Assembly: GCA_965240325.2 (NCBI GenBank)
Contig: OZ251241.1
Coordinates: 620,001 to 684,000, forward strand
Source of the DNA: Rebecca billardiae RCC1528
Taxonomy: Eukaryota; Haptophyta
Direction of reading: 5' to 3'
DNA length: 64,000 bases
This document shows, piece by piece, positions 10,817-21,336 of the stretch. The notes under the pieces are model-generated. The model saw only the letters and a program-made list of their open reading frames with translations. It did no database searches and had not been told where the DNA came from. Numbering within the stretch: the first letter of the stretch is position 1; the number at the start of each line of letters is the position of its first letter. The translations under genes and the position numbers were made by a program.

Positions 10817-11684
10817 TATACAGCAGACTTTCAGTGCTGACGCCCGTCACACTCCGCAGCCTGAGTGGTATACTGCGGTAGTAGACAGAGTAGTGGAATA
10901 TACGAGCAGTGAGTATCAGATTCAGAATGATTATTGTATGGCATGCGGTATGTAAGTAACGACCGAGCCTGCAGTGCCAGTGGCGGGGATGATAAGCTAG
11001 TGATTGATAATGATACTGATCATTCATGCAGACATGAGACATGATCGGATTCTGTCCGTAGTGTCTGTTCTACGGCTGACTTCTGCTGTCGTCAATAACT
11101 TAATTATATTATGAGGCTGATAGATAGATCGATCATCGATATATAGATAGATAGATCGATCGATAGATATCTATATATAGATCAGATCGATCAGACGATC
11201 GATCGATCGATATCGATCGATATCGATCGATCGATCGATCGATCGATCGATAGATCGATAGATAGATATTGATATAGATAGATAGATCGATAGATCTAGA
11301 TAGTAGTGCTGCTCAGACTAGTCAGGCTACGCGACGGCCCGGTCATGCCGACGCAATGCCGAGTCGCCAGGTCGGACACGGGGCAGCTCAAGACACGGAG
11401 TTCACTCCGTCTCCGGCGCGGCCCGGCCGGCGGATCGGACTTCACTGCGGCCATCGGAGGCGGCTAGGACTTCGTCATCCGCTGCTTCCGTTGCTGAGAC
11501 CGTCACTGGCAATGATACGCGCACAGCCTTAATTTATTTATCCGCGACGCGGCGGGCGGCCCGCCGGCCGCCGCGGGAGGCGCCCTCGCGCGGCGCGGGG
11601 GGCGGGGCCGGGCCGCCCGGCGCTGGGCCGCCAGGCGGGCCCGGCCGGCGGGTCCGCGCAACCGACTGCGAGCCAAATGTAGTG
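10817..11684. other. intergenic with simple repeats, no gene seen
   Basis: The centre is a GATA/GATC-type simple-sequence tract (annotated separately). From 11520 the sequence becomes very GC-rich and is probably the 3' flank of the phosphatase gene. Confidence 0.5.
11119..11306. repeat. GATA/CGAT simple-sequence tract
   Basis: Interleaved runs of GATA, GATC and ATCG units make up about 190 bp, including uninterrupted CGAT runs around 11228-11252. Confidence 0.9.
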
Positions 11685-12548
11685 TCATTGGCTCGTAGGG
11701 GCTGCGTTTGGTGCGATCGGGTTGCGATTCGGCTGAGCAGCTCGAGACACACCGATGGTCAGCGCTGCACCTGCGCCTGCAAGCGCGAGGGTAGTTGTGA
11801 GGTACGGCCACGTTGCCTGATTCAGCAGCGTGCCCTCTGCGAGCGCTGCGCGAACACGCCCGATCCCAGGGAATGGCGGTGCGTACGCGATCGATGGCAG
11901 CACAAACACGGCAACGAGCACGACTGGCAACATGGCCACAAAGAGCAGGAGCCAGCCAGCGACCCGTGCGCGGCCACCGGCAGCGCCTCTGTTTACGTCG
12001 CCTCTGTCAGCGGCCGGCGCGCGAGCAATCGTGCCATCGTTGCGCAGCCTGCGCTCGTGGCGAAGAAGTTGGATGGAGAAGGACCGATTCGGCGCGATAG
12101 ATGGGCGGACCTGCCGAATCAGCCCGAGCGTGTCCAACATGGCCATGCCATGCGTGCGCATCATGTAAGCGGCGACGATGGTAGATGACCGCGAACGCCC
12201 CATCACGCAATGGACGAGCACACGCCCTCTGCGCTTGATGGCGCCGTCGATGAAGTCGAACGTCTCGTCAAAATAGCGTTCGATGTCGACCCCCGTCGCA
12301 TCGCGGAGGTCGTGAAGGTGCAGGTAGGCGAGCTCGCTCGGGAAGTACAGCTTTGCCTCGGCGGCCGCACACACAATGTGCGTGATGCCGTTCTCGAGGA
12401 GTGCAGCGCGGTTGCGCGCTGCGGCAACGGAGCCAATGAACAGGCCGGGGTCTACTTCTTGTGGCACCGCGTCGCGCGCACGCATGCGAATGACCCGTAC
12501 CAAGGCGTCCTCGAGCCATGTCGCGTCGTGGTCCGACGTGGCCATCAC
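11685..12548 (-). CDS. dual-specificity protein phosphatase with C-terminal membrane helices
   Basis: 287 residues. The phosphatase signature HCVMGRSRSS gives the nucleophile Cys114 and phosphate-binding Arg120 (HCx5R). A candidate general acid lies in LHDLRDATGVD (Asp80 or Asp83). The N-terminal part has the DUSP strand order (LFIGSVAAA, ITHIVCAA, YLHLHDL), and SRSSTIVAAYMMRTHG follows the catalytic loop. After the domain come two hydrophobic helices (about residues 206-226 and 253-272), so the enzyme is probably tail-anchored with the catalytic domain facing the cytosol. Two adjacent Met codons are possible starts. No intron is needed. Confidence 0.88.
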   Translation of the reverse strand: MMATSDHDATWLEDALVRVIRMRARDAVPQEVDPGLFIGSVAAARNRAALLENGITHIVCAAAEAKLYFPSELAYLHLHDLRDATGVDIERYFDETFDFIDGAIKRRGRVLVHCVMGRSRSSTIVAAYMMRTHGMAMLDTLGLIRQVRPSIAPNRSFSIQLLRHERRLRNDGTIARAPAADRGDVNRGAAGGRARVAGWLLLFVAMLPVVLVAVFVLPSIAYAPPFPGIGRVRAALAEGTLLNQATWPYLTTTLALAGAGAALTIGVSRAAQPNRNPIAPNAAPTSQ

Positions 12549-12955
12549 GCTGGCCAGCCGGGGTAATCATTCAGAGAATGGTAATTAGAACCGTTCTCCG
12601 GGGACATTCTTGGCCCTTTTCCTTCCCCACGAGCCGGGGTGATCGGCCGATCGAGACAAGGTTCCTTTTCGGCTGCTCCGAACGAAGCCCGGCGGAAACG
12701 ACTTGTCAGCTACGTATGCAGCTCGGTCTGAGTTCAAAATGCGTGAACTTCCATCACAATGCCGGATGGATACGGACCTAATTACTCGTCCCGTTCCGAT
12801 TCGAAGCTACGTCAAATGCGCCACTAATTTAATAGCAGTACAAATCTCCACTGGCTATCTCGCTTCTATTAAGAGATCGCAGTCTCCGGAGCTCCACATC
12901 TCAACCCAGGTTTTGATCGTATCTCCACACTTGCAGTAATTGCTGCAAGTCGCGA
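12549..12955. other. divergent spacer between phosphatase and sulfotransferase
   Basis: A 407-bp AT-richer region between two divergent genes and the probable site of both promoters. No named motif seen. Confidence 0.5.
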
Positions 12956-14362
12956 ATGCCACGATGGCGGGCCGGCGCGTGCGCGCTGCTCGCGGGGTGG
13001 GCGCTTCAGGGGTTCCCCCGCTGCGCGATCACCGTGCGCACGGTGTCACAGAAATGCCACGTATCACCTGGCCGCGGCCTTGCGCTTGCACGCGAGGCGG
13101 CGGACGAGCCTGCGCTTGGGCCCGCGGGCAATCGCACCGCGCGCACGCTGTGCGAGCGGCGCGTGCTCGAGATGCCGGCGACGATGTGCAAGGGAGAGGC
13201 CACGGTGCGCGAGCTCTGCGCTCATGCGTACATATTCATCGGCGGTTTCTTCCACAGCGGCACGGGCGCCCTGCGCGGAGCGCTCTCCGCCGCGGCGCCG
13301 GCGCACGTGAGCGTGCACATCAACACCCACAACATCCAGGACGAGGGCAAGTACATGCAGACGGTCTACCACTTCCACCCGCAGTTCGACGCGAAGCTCT
13401 GGCACTGCGCCTTCGCCGAGGGGCGCCGGGATGAGGCAAACCTCCACCCACCGCACTCGCGCACGGCCCTGCACCGCGACGAGAGCGACGCGCTCGCCTC
13501 GGAGCCGCGCGGGTCCACCCTGCTCTTTGCGCAGTGGGCACGCTTCTGGCAGCTCGACAAGCCAGTGCTGGTGGAGAAGACGCCGATGAACCTGCTGCGC
13601 ACGCGCTACCTGCAGACACTCTTCCCCGAGGTCGCGTCGTTCGCGATCATCATCCGCCACCCGCTCGGCTGCTGCGCGATGATGCTCAAGCAGATCTTCA
13701 AGGGGCTACTGCCAGGGCTCGCGGCGGAGCGCGTGCCTGCCGGCGGCAAGCGGCGCGGCGGCAAGGCGCGCGGGCGGTTCGACGCGCCAGATGGCGAGCG
13801 CGGAGGGCCGCGTGCTCACGCTGCCAACACGCGGCGCGGCCCGACGGGGCGTCGGCTGCAGCCGCGCGCGTCCCCCCCTGCCCCTCTCGACGGAGCCCCG
13901 TCGCTGCGGCCTGCGCAGCAGCAGCTCATCTTCCGACGGCTCGAGTCGATCGTGGGCTACTGGGCGGACAAGCACGCGCAGTTCGAGGAGGACTCGCGCG
14001 TGCTGCAGCGAGCGACGGTCGTGCGCTTCGAGGCACTCCTCGTGGACCCCGTCCCCGGCGCGCGCGCTGCGCTACGTGCCCTCGGCTTCGCGCTGCCACC
14101 GGCGGGCGTGCACGTGCGCGGGCGCGCGCTCAACTTCGACACGTGGGCGCAGGGGCTGGACGCGCGGTACACGTGGGAGTGGCATGCGCGCTTCAAGGCC
14201 GCGTTCGACTTGCTGCGGGCACTGCCGCCCGGCGCACCGGGCGACGACTCGCCGTGGGATGCGTTCGTTGCCGCGTACGAGCCGGCCGTCCGCCGGTACG
14301 GCTACAGCCTGCACAACCTCACCGCACTGCGCGCCCCGCTGGTGCGTCTCGTCTCGGTTTGA
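12956..14362 (+). CDS. sulfotransferase family protein, secretory pathway
   Basis: 468 residues as one frame. A hydrophobic N-terminus (ACALLAGWALQGF) suggests a signal peptide or anchor. The two PAPS-binding elements are present: the 5'-phosphosulfate loop in IFIGGFFHSGTGALR (about residue 92) and the 3'-phosphate element in FAIIIRHPLGCC (about residue 228), preceded by VEKTPMNL. This order is that of carbohydrate/protein sulfotransferases, which transfer sulfate from PAPS. Between KGLLPGLAAER and QQQLIFRRLES the frame holds about 62 Arg/Pro-rich residues. A phase-0 intron at 13733-13918 (GTGCCT...GCGCAG, 186 nt) would remove them and give 406 residues. Acceptor substrate unknown. Confidence 0.78.
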   Translation: MPRWRAGACALLAGWALQGFPRCAITVRTVSQKCHVSPGRGLALAREAADEPALGPAGNRTARTLCERRVLEMPATMCKGEATVRELCAHAYIFIGGFFHSGTGALRGALSAAAPAHVSVHINTHNIQDEGKYMQTVYHFHPQFDAKLWHCAFAEGRRDEANLHPPHSRTALHRDESDALASEPRGSTLLFAQWARFWQLDKPVLVEKTPMNLLRTRYLQTLFPEVASFAIIIRHPLGCCAMMLKQIFKGLLPGLAAERVPAGGKRRGGKARGRFDAPDGERGGPRAHAANTRRGPTGRRLQPRASPPAPLDGAPSLRPAQQQLIFRRLESIVGYWADKHAQFEEDSRVLQRATVVRFEALLVDPVPGARAALRALGFALPPAGVHVRGRALNFDTWAQGLDARYTWEWHARFKAAFDLLRALPPGAPGDDSPWDAFVAAYEPAVRRYGYSLHNLTALRAPLVRLVSV

Positions 14363-15526
14363 CTCAGATGATGAGTCGTTGTCGTCAGGGCCGTCATCAG
14401 CGCTGCAGCGCAGACGACGAAGACTGATGGCCGTACTCGATCATGGTGGAGCCTAATGGCGCACTGAGACTGAGTGATGCAGTACACTGAACAATTAGTC
14501 GTTATTAGACTGACTTCCGCCGTTATCGGCCATGACTGATGATGATTACGGACAGAGTTATTAATATCAATATATATATATTGATATTCATTAATCGGTC
14601 GGATGAATAATCGATATATGACGAATGATTTGAGACGCGCGGATGAGTGAGGATCCATGGAATCTAATCCGGGGCGGTACAGATACTAACACGGACTAGT
14701 TACATATCAGTACGATCGACTGTACGACATCTAAGTACGACGTTACTTATTCAAGTCAGGTCAATCGTCTAATTATCGTCAACTGACTGCCAAGTCTGTG
14801 CCATCAGTCGGCCTGAAACGGTACGTCATCACGGCGCGGGCGCATCATCGACGACGGTGTATGCTGCCTGTGTCACAGCCGATGCCGTCGTATCATTGCC
14901 GCATGCCACCGCCGTCGCCGAGTGATCAGTCATACATCATCGTATTTCAGGTACCGCGGGGACTAGCTTGATGATATTAGACTATGTCCTGACGAGTTCG
15001 GTTAGTTATTACGGACCGAAGCCTGTGACGTACGATGCTGTGACTTCGTCTTTATATTATTAACATTTATATATAATAATAATATATATATATGATTAGA
15101 TTATTTATTACAATATAACCTCGTCTGGGCGGCGCGGTCAGATTCACTCCGCGATTTCTAGCAGTTATAATACAGATACTAGATAGCATTGACTAGTCGT
15201 TCGTGATTGAGCCATATTCAATTAATTCAGAGTCACGCACTGACTGCTTATGACGCACGGTCCGATCAGAGTCCAAGACGATTATTCGCCATCGTCAGTG
15301 ATTACACGGCATTACTTTGACTGATGTCGGACTGAGTGCGCTTCGTCGGAGTCACTGACTAGTGATGCCAGTCACAGTGTCCGCGCCGCCGCGCGGCCCG
15401 AGACGGTCGGCGCGCTGCGAGCCGGGACCGGGCGTCACACACGATTACAGTGCCGCGAAATGACGAGTGCCGCTGCGCACCGGTCGTGGTACTCAGTACC
15501 GCGCGATCCTAGCCGTGCTGCGCGAA
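14363..15526. other. intergenic, AT-rich, no gene seen
   Basis: Includes short ATAT-rich patches around 14560-14600 and 15050-15120. No frame shows coding character. Confidence 0.55.
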
Positions 15527-15904
15527 TCACTCTGGGAGCAAACCGAGGACGCTTTCCTCGTCAACACCATCGGCAAAGTGCTCGACAGAGTCCCATTGCG
15601 GGGCTGATGCAGTGGTCGCGAGAGATGGCGAGGCAGCAGGCGCACTCAGGAAGGGGCGCCCTCGTTTCATCGCCTCGGGAGGATCGAAGGGTTGGCTGTT
15701 ATCGAGCAGGGGCAGCTCTTCCGCATCGAGGACGCCATCTCCACTGTTTTGCCTTCTCTCCTCCCTCTCTAAGCTGCTGGCAGCCGCGGCAGCCGCAACT
15801 CGAGCGCGCACATCAACAGCCTGCACGTGCTCGTCAGGTGGGAGGTTCAGCGCGCGTCGGAACGCCTCGTAGCTCTCTTGCTCGGCGGACGATGTCGCCA
15901 GCAT
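15527..15904 (-). CDS. hypothetical 125-residue acidic protein
   Basis: A complete frame from Met to stop. Its composition differs from the Arg-rich artefact frames around it: acidic and polar with plausible helices (QESYEAFRRALNLPPDEHV; LEREERRQNSGDGVLDAEELPLLD). No membrane helix, no known motif. It lies divergently to the amidohydrolase, about 230-290 bp away. It could be a complete small protein or one exon of a longer one. Confidence 0.4.
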   Translation of the reverse strand: MLATSSAEQESYEAFRRALNLPPDEHVQAVDVRARVAAAAAASSLEREERRQNSGDGVLDAEELPLLDNSQPFDPPEAMKRGRPFLSAPAASPSLATTASAPQWDSVEHFADGVDEESVLGLLPE

Positions 15905-16197
15905 CGCGATTCGCGAGAGGAGCCGCAGCGCACCCCGCCACGATTGCCCGGGGAGGAGGACCGCGCCAACCGCCGCCCTCCGCCCTTGGCGTTCTCGCGC
16001 CCGTCTCCCCGTGCGCAGCAGCCGGGCGGCCGCCCCGATATGGCCGGGATTTCTTTCAGGACCGGATCACACAGCCCAAAGAGCAGCGCTGCTTCACGTC
16101 CAGTAGTGGCATCGACCTCGCGTGCTGGGTGCGATTGATGAGGGGCGGCGCTCTGCTAGCCCTGGCCGCCACGGGCGGACGTCGCGCGCAGACTGCC

Positions 16198-17357
16198 ATG
16201 GGCACCCAGTGGCCGCGGATCGATTCCCACCTGCACGTTTGGTCCGAAGGGGCCGACTGGGCGGACGGCGCCTCGCCGCCGGATGCGCTGCGCGCGGCCG
16301 CCACGATTGACAGCTTCGTGCATGCGGCCCGCGCGTCTGGCGTCGACGGCGCTGTCATCGTGCACCACAACTTCGCGTGGACTCGCGACGATCCGGACGT
16401 GGGTATCGATCACAGCTACGTGCAAAGCGCGCTCGAGCGGCATCCTGCCTTCTTCCGTGCTCTGGCCATCGCTGACCCGCGCCTGGGCTCGGAGCGTGCG
16501 GTGCGCGCGCTCGAGACACTCAACGCGCGCGGCTTCACGGGCGTGCGCTTCAATCCCGCCATGTTTGCCGAGCTGGAGGGAGGCCTCAGTGGTCCCGTCG
16601 GCCGCGCGCTTTACGCCCGGGCGGGCGAGCTGGGCATGCCCGTCGGCGTGATGGCCTTTGGCGGCCTGCACTCGTGCATGGCGCACATCGAGGCTCTGCT
16701 CGCGCACTCACCGTCCACGCGCCTCATCATCGACCACCTCGGCTTCTTCCGGCAAAAGGGGGCCGATGACAGCGCAAGTCTGCAAGACCTGCTTGCGCTC
16801 GCACGGTGCGCGCGCCTCGCGCCGCCGCGGCTCGAGGCGCGCTCGGCCGCACCCGACGCTGCGCAGTGTGACTCGCGCAGGACTCACGCCTGCTCCTGGC
16901 TGTGTGCTCGCGGCGCCCACACTGACGCCTGCTCCTGGCTGCGTGCGCGCGGCGCCACAGGGCTCCGCAAGTCTACGTCAAGGCCTCAGCGTTTATGCGG
17001 CTGGTCGACGAGCCGTACCCCGCGGCCTCTCTCGCGCCCACGCTCACCAAGGTCGTGAAGGCCTTCGGCGCGTCCCGTGTGATGTGGGGCAGCGACTTTC
17101 CTTACGCCCTGCTCGGCAGGCCGATGCCGCCTGGCGCGAGCGCCGCACCTGACGGCAAGGACGGGCTTGTCGAGTACGCGGATGTGGCGGGCGCCATCGA
17201 GCGTTGGCCAGAGAGCGTGGCAGGGCTCACGCGCGAAGAGGTTGCGCTTGTGCTCGGTGGCACTGCGAGCGAGCTCTTCTGGTCGGATCAGGCGGCTGTT
17301 CGTGGCGGCGACGCAGGTGCCGTGAAGACGACAGCCGGCGGCAAAGATACCTGCTAG
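16198..17357 (+). CDS. amidohydrolase-2 family (metal-dependent TIM-barrel hydrolase)
   Basis: Two exons: 16198-16805 and 16961-17357. The 155-nt intron (GTGCGC...CCACAG) is placed because the split codon CG|G restores LALARAPQVYVKASAF, the expected barrel strand. The product has 334 residues. Metal and active-site elements: the N-terminal HxH in RIDSHLHVW, HHNFAW, IDHLGF, and the C-terminal GSDFPY with the late-strand Asp. This matches the amidohydrolase-2 group (lactonases and decarboxylases such as 2-pyrone-4,6-dicarboxylate lactonase); the reaction cannot be fixed. An upstream in-frame Met at 16138 would add a hydrophobic leader (GGALLALAATGG), a possible targeting signal. The intron carries an imperfect duplication of about 39 bp ending in the acceptor region. 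Confidence 0.82.
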
Positions 17358-19282
17358 CTCCGAACGGAGCTCGACACGTATCTCGCTCCAGAGTGCCCAG
17401 TACTACTGCTTGGATGTGTTGAGGTTCGAGTGCCGACATCACCGTGTCACAAGGCAGATCCGTGGAGAACGTGCTGCAGTCATCACGGAGACTTTGCCGC
17501 AGCGCCGAGACCGACCAGACGGAACACGCGGCCGCGGGCGCCATGCCGGCCGCCGGCCGACGCGGCGTCGCTGGCGGCGGTCCGCGCAGCGCCCACTGCC
17601 TGGCAGCGGCGGAGCCCGACACGGACCAGCAGCGGCGCCGACCCGTGCCGGAAACGACACTGCGGATGCTGACGGGTCGATGCGCCGCCCGAGGGCGGAC
17701 TAGGTACGGAGCCAGCCCGGGTCCGAAGTCGAAGACGCCGCGACGACGCTCGTCGCAGCCGCGGACAGTGGCCCGCCGGCGTCGCCCGAGTTATTACGCT
17801 TTTGTGACGACGATGCATGAAAAGGCGCTATACCGTACGTGACTCCGTTACTGTATCTGACTGCGGATCGATGATCGACAGATGTCACATAAGTGTTACA
17901 GTAACAGTACCGTGATCGACGAGTTACTACCGTAGTATTTCAGTACTATACGAGTATATAGCATATATCAGGCGATATGTGACGCAGACAGTCAGACGAC
18001 GACTGGCAGGCTTCGTCTCTGGCCGAGTCCGATGAGAGGCCGCCGAGTCACAGACGAGGCGGCGAAATATTCGCGTGCGGACCATCCACCTCAAAGATGT
18101 GCGGGTGCCGTTTCTGGACGCTTCTAGCCTTGATCTCCTGAACATTTGTAGGGGAGATGAGTTTAGTCAGTCGACTGACTAAACTTTTTCTTCAATCAAG
18201 GCTCCTCACGACTAGGCGCCGTCTTGCACGAAATCCCTATCCTCTCGTCTGGCCACGGCCCTTGGTCTGGCGGTCTTGCATCAAATCCTGGACTCGCGAG
18301 GGCAAGGGGTGGGCCCTCTACCTACGGCCGCCAAACCGGTAATACGCGTTCTGAGCCCGGTCTGGTTGCGGGCGGCCCGGGGCCGCCGCGCCCCGGCTGC
18401 CGGGGCGGCGACTCGGGGAGGCGAGCGTTGGCGCGCGCCCGCCGTGGCCGCGGCGGCAGCGGGGTCGTTGGGCCATCCCAGGGGTATCTGAGCCTCTCGA
18501 CAAGGGGCCGTGGCTGCGCCTCGCGTGGGCTGTACTGCACGCGGGCAGCCGACACGAATGCGATGCGCCATCCAAGCGCGAGCCCGAGAGCTTTCGCGAC
18601 ACGGGTGCTGCGCGAGCACGTCTGAAGGAGCGGGCAAGGTCTCGAGAGGAAGCAGGGAGACCACAGAAGTGCTAGCTCGCAACGACAGTCAGGGAGCGCG
18701 AGCCGCCCCGCTGCGCTGCCTGAGCCGGTCGCCCCACGGGCACGGCCACGGGCCACGCGTGGCGGGCAAACGTGACTGCCGCGCGGCAAGGCTTGGTGAG
18801 TGTGGACATGCTTCAAGTGGCTGGTCGCTGGTAGAGCTGCTGCATCCCAATCGCGAGCAGCCAGTAACAGCGACTCGGCCGCGCCGCCGCGGCCGTGCTC
18901 CGCAGTTCTGGTGCCCGCGCGGAACTGACGGTCACGGTTGCGCACCCGCGGGCGGCGAGACCAGTCAGTGGGCCGGCTCTGCCGCCGTCCCTGAGCGTGA
19001 CCCGCAGTGGCGTCGCCGGGCTTGCAGGGGGGTCTAAGCCGGCCGCCCGCCCGAACCGGAGCCTGGCACGACCGTATCCGGCCCGCGCCGCCGCGCGCTG
19101 CCACAGTGGCCGGTGGCGGTGGCACGCGTCGGGCCCGCGCAGCCCGCGCGGCCCGCGCCGCCGCGCGGCCCGCGAGCGCGGGCCTCATCCGACGAATAAG
19201 ACTGACGAGTATCACGAACGAATATGGCGCCAATGCGGGATAGTGCGACTGGAGTGCTGAGCCGTGACTGACTACGTCATGC
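17358..19282. other. intergenic, no supported gene
   Basis: Mixed composition. 17.4-17.8 and 18.3-19.2 kb are GC-rich and open in several frames, and a 352-codon minus frame (18322-19380) is Arg/Pro-rich with no recognisable domain. 17.8-18.2 kb is AT-richer and contains a perfect palindrome (listed separately). Confidence 0.5.
18160..18185. repeat. perfect 26-bp palindrome followed by T-run
   Basis: AGTTTAGTCAGTC meets its exact inverse, then TTTT. It would form a loop-free cruciform or a stable RNA hairpin ending in U residues. Function unknown. Confidence 0.8.
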
Positions 19283-20950
19283 CTACCAGCCGTACGTACA
19301 TCCCCGCCCACTATTCGGATGGTAGCCCGCGGTCGGCGGCGGCGAGCCGCCGATGATTGTCCCGCCGGTCGCTGTGACATCCTTCCACTTACGCCAGGTG
19401 AAGCGCAGGCCGATGACCGACTGGAAGTCGGTGAACAGGACGAGCTGGTGCGGGCTCTCGGCGAGCGTCGTGGCGGGAGAGAAGATCTCGGCGTAGTTGT
19501 CCGACGCGTTGCCGTTCAGCGGAGCGATCGAGAAGAAGGGCCAGCCGGGGGCGAGCGGCAAGCTCGCGTGAGATGCGAGCTCGAGCTCGTACCGGCCGCG
19601 CAGCCAGCGGCCCAGGCGGTCCTCGGCGAAGAGGTCGATGACGGCAGCATCGTACGCGGTGGCATCGACCTGGACCGATGCGCGCTCGGCTGCGTGCAAG
19701 CCTCGGCAGTGCGCGACGACGCGCGTGAGCAGCCGATCGAAGATCGCCGCCTGCTGCTGCTGGCGGACGCGAATGTGCATCGGCTCCCGCCACAGGAACT
19801 CACGGTACCGCGCGACGAGGTTGTGCACAGCCTCCGCCGGCGGGCGGTACAGCTTCGCGCCGTGCTCGATGGCGACGATGGTGACGTGGCGATACACCTT
19901 ACTGCTGGCGAGGCAGCCCGCGACACGGCGCTCGGACTCGACGCACGCCGCAACCAGATCGGCGTCCGCGGCGATGCCAATCTCATCGCGCCCTGCGCGG
20001 CGCGCGCGGGCACGCGCGCAGGACGCGCGTCAACACGGGCGGCGGGGGGGAGCGGGCACGGCGCGCGCGCAGCGGGATCCGATCGTACCGAGATCGAGCA
20101 CGTGCTCGTCCGCCTCCCCGAGCAAGCACGGCCGCAGCGGGTAGCCGCGCTGCTGCCCGTCCTCCGCAGCCCCTGTCGTCGTCGGCAGCACGATGCCGCC
20201 GTCCGGCTGCTTCCAGGCCTTCAGGCCGACACCGAACTCGAATGGCATGCGGGCGGTCGGGAGCTGCGCGATGACCTCCTCGGGTGGCTCGGTCAGATTC
20301 ATGTTCGCCACATGCAGCACGTTGCGCTTGGCCTTGAACGGCTGCGGCTCGGACTCGCCCTGCCTGGCATCACAGACGACGGGGCGGACGACGACACGCG
20401 GTGTTGGCGCGCCGCGGGTATGCGCGCGCAGGGAGGGATCGCGGGCGGGGCGGCGCACCTCGGGCGCTTGAACGCGGTCCATGCATTCACGAAGAAGTCC
20501 AGTGCGCCCCCGCGCGCGATGAACTCCGCAAGGTTCTTCCACACCATCACCTTGCCATGCACCGTCTCGACCTCGATCTCCTCCTCCTTCCAGTTGCCGA
20601 CGTGCTCGTAGACCTCCGCAGGGTGGTAGTCTGCGGTGCGCGTCTTGCCAGGCAAGTCCTCCACGAAGTAGAACCACTTTACCATGAGGGTCACTGACCC
20701 CGCGACGACTTCTTGACGACGCGGCGCACCTGCGCGAGCCCGGCGCGCTCCGAAGGCCTGCCGTTCTTCTGCAGCCACTGCACGACGACATGGTCTCCGA
20801 TTCCGATATTGATGCCGCGCCAGATGACGCCGACATTCCGCAATCGTCCTCCCCGCGTGGCGGCGGTGACGAGCTCCGGCGCGGTGGCCGGCGGGAGCTC
20901 CCCGCTCCGTCCATGACTTCGACAAACCGCGAGGGGCCGTTCGACCGGCG
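19283..20950 (-). CDS. BAH-domain-like protein, multi-exon, 5' end unresolved
   Basis: Exons read leftward. About 20950-20726 contains GIGDHVVVQWLQKNGRPS. Then ...-20459 contains MVKWFYFVEDL, HPAEVYEH and VETVHGKVMVW, a BAH-like order. Then 20363-20089 and 19992-19283. Introns 20364-20458 (GTGCGC...CCAG) and 19993-20088 (GTACGA...GCGCAG) are phase-consistent. BAH domains bind nucleosomes or chromatin proteins (family knowledge). The C-terminal 300 residues (NVLHVANMNLT..., DEIGIAADADLVAAC..., FLWREPMHIRVRQQQQ..., LFTDFQSVIGLRFTWRKWKDV) form no domain I recognise. Between the first two exons the frame shifts near 20700-20730 without a clear intron, so either a very short intron or an indel is present. 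The first Met is not identified. Confidence 0.55.
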
Positions 20951-21336
20951 CTCAGCCGGAACGGAGCGACTCAACCAGGCTCGGCGGTTGCTCAAAAACC
21001 TATTCATGCCCTCCACCGCCCCTGGTGCAGGCCGGGCGTTGATTGGCCGTCGGTTGCTAGTGCAGTTTTAAGAAAATCTCGTGGAACGTGGCCGGAAAAG
21101 GCACCCGCACATCTTTGAGGTGACGAATCCCATCGCGAATCCCGCGCTCGCGAGTCGCGATGTGCTGCATATGTGCCATGTGGCCATGTGCGGCGGCGGC
21201 CGACGCGTGCTAGAACGGTCGTCTGCGCCTTGCTGACGAACAGCGACTGCTCTGCGCATCACCACGCGAGCGCAGGTAGACTCCGTGCGTGGCTCGGCCG
21301 AGCTCCCCGGGCCTGGGGCCACCAGGCAGCCTGGGT

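Noticed and set aside
13030-13060. Intron at GTGCGCACGGTGTCACAG in the sulfotransferase
   Set aside because: It would be 18 nt long; the frame is open through it.
18322-19380. 352-codon minus frame
   Set aside because: Arg/Pro-rich, no domain, overlapped by several other open frames in GC-rich DNA.
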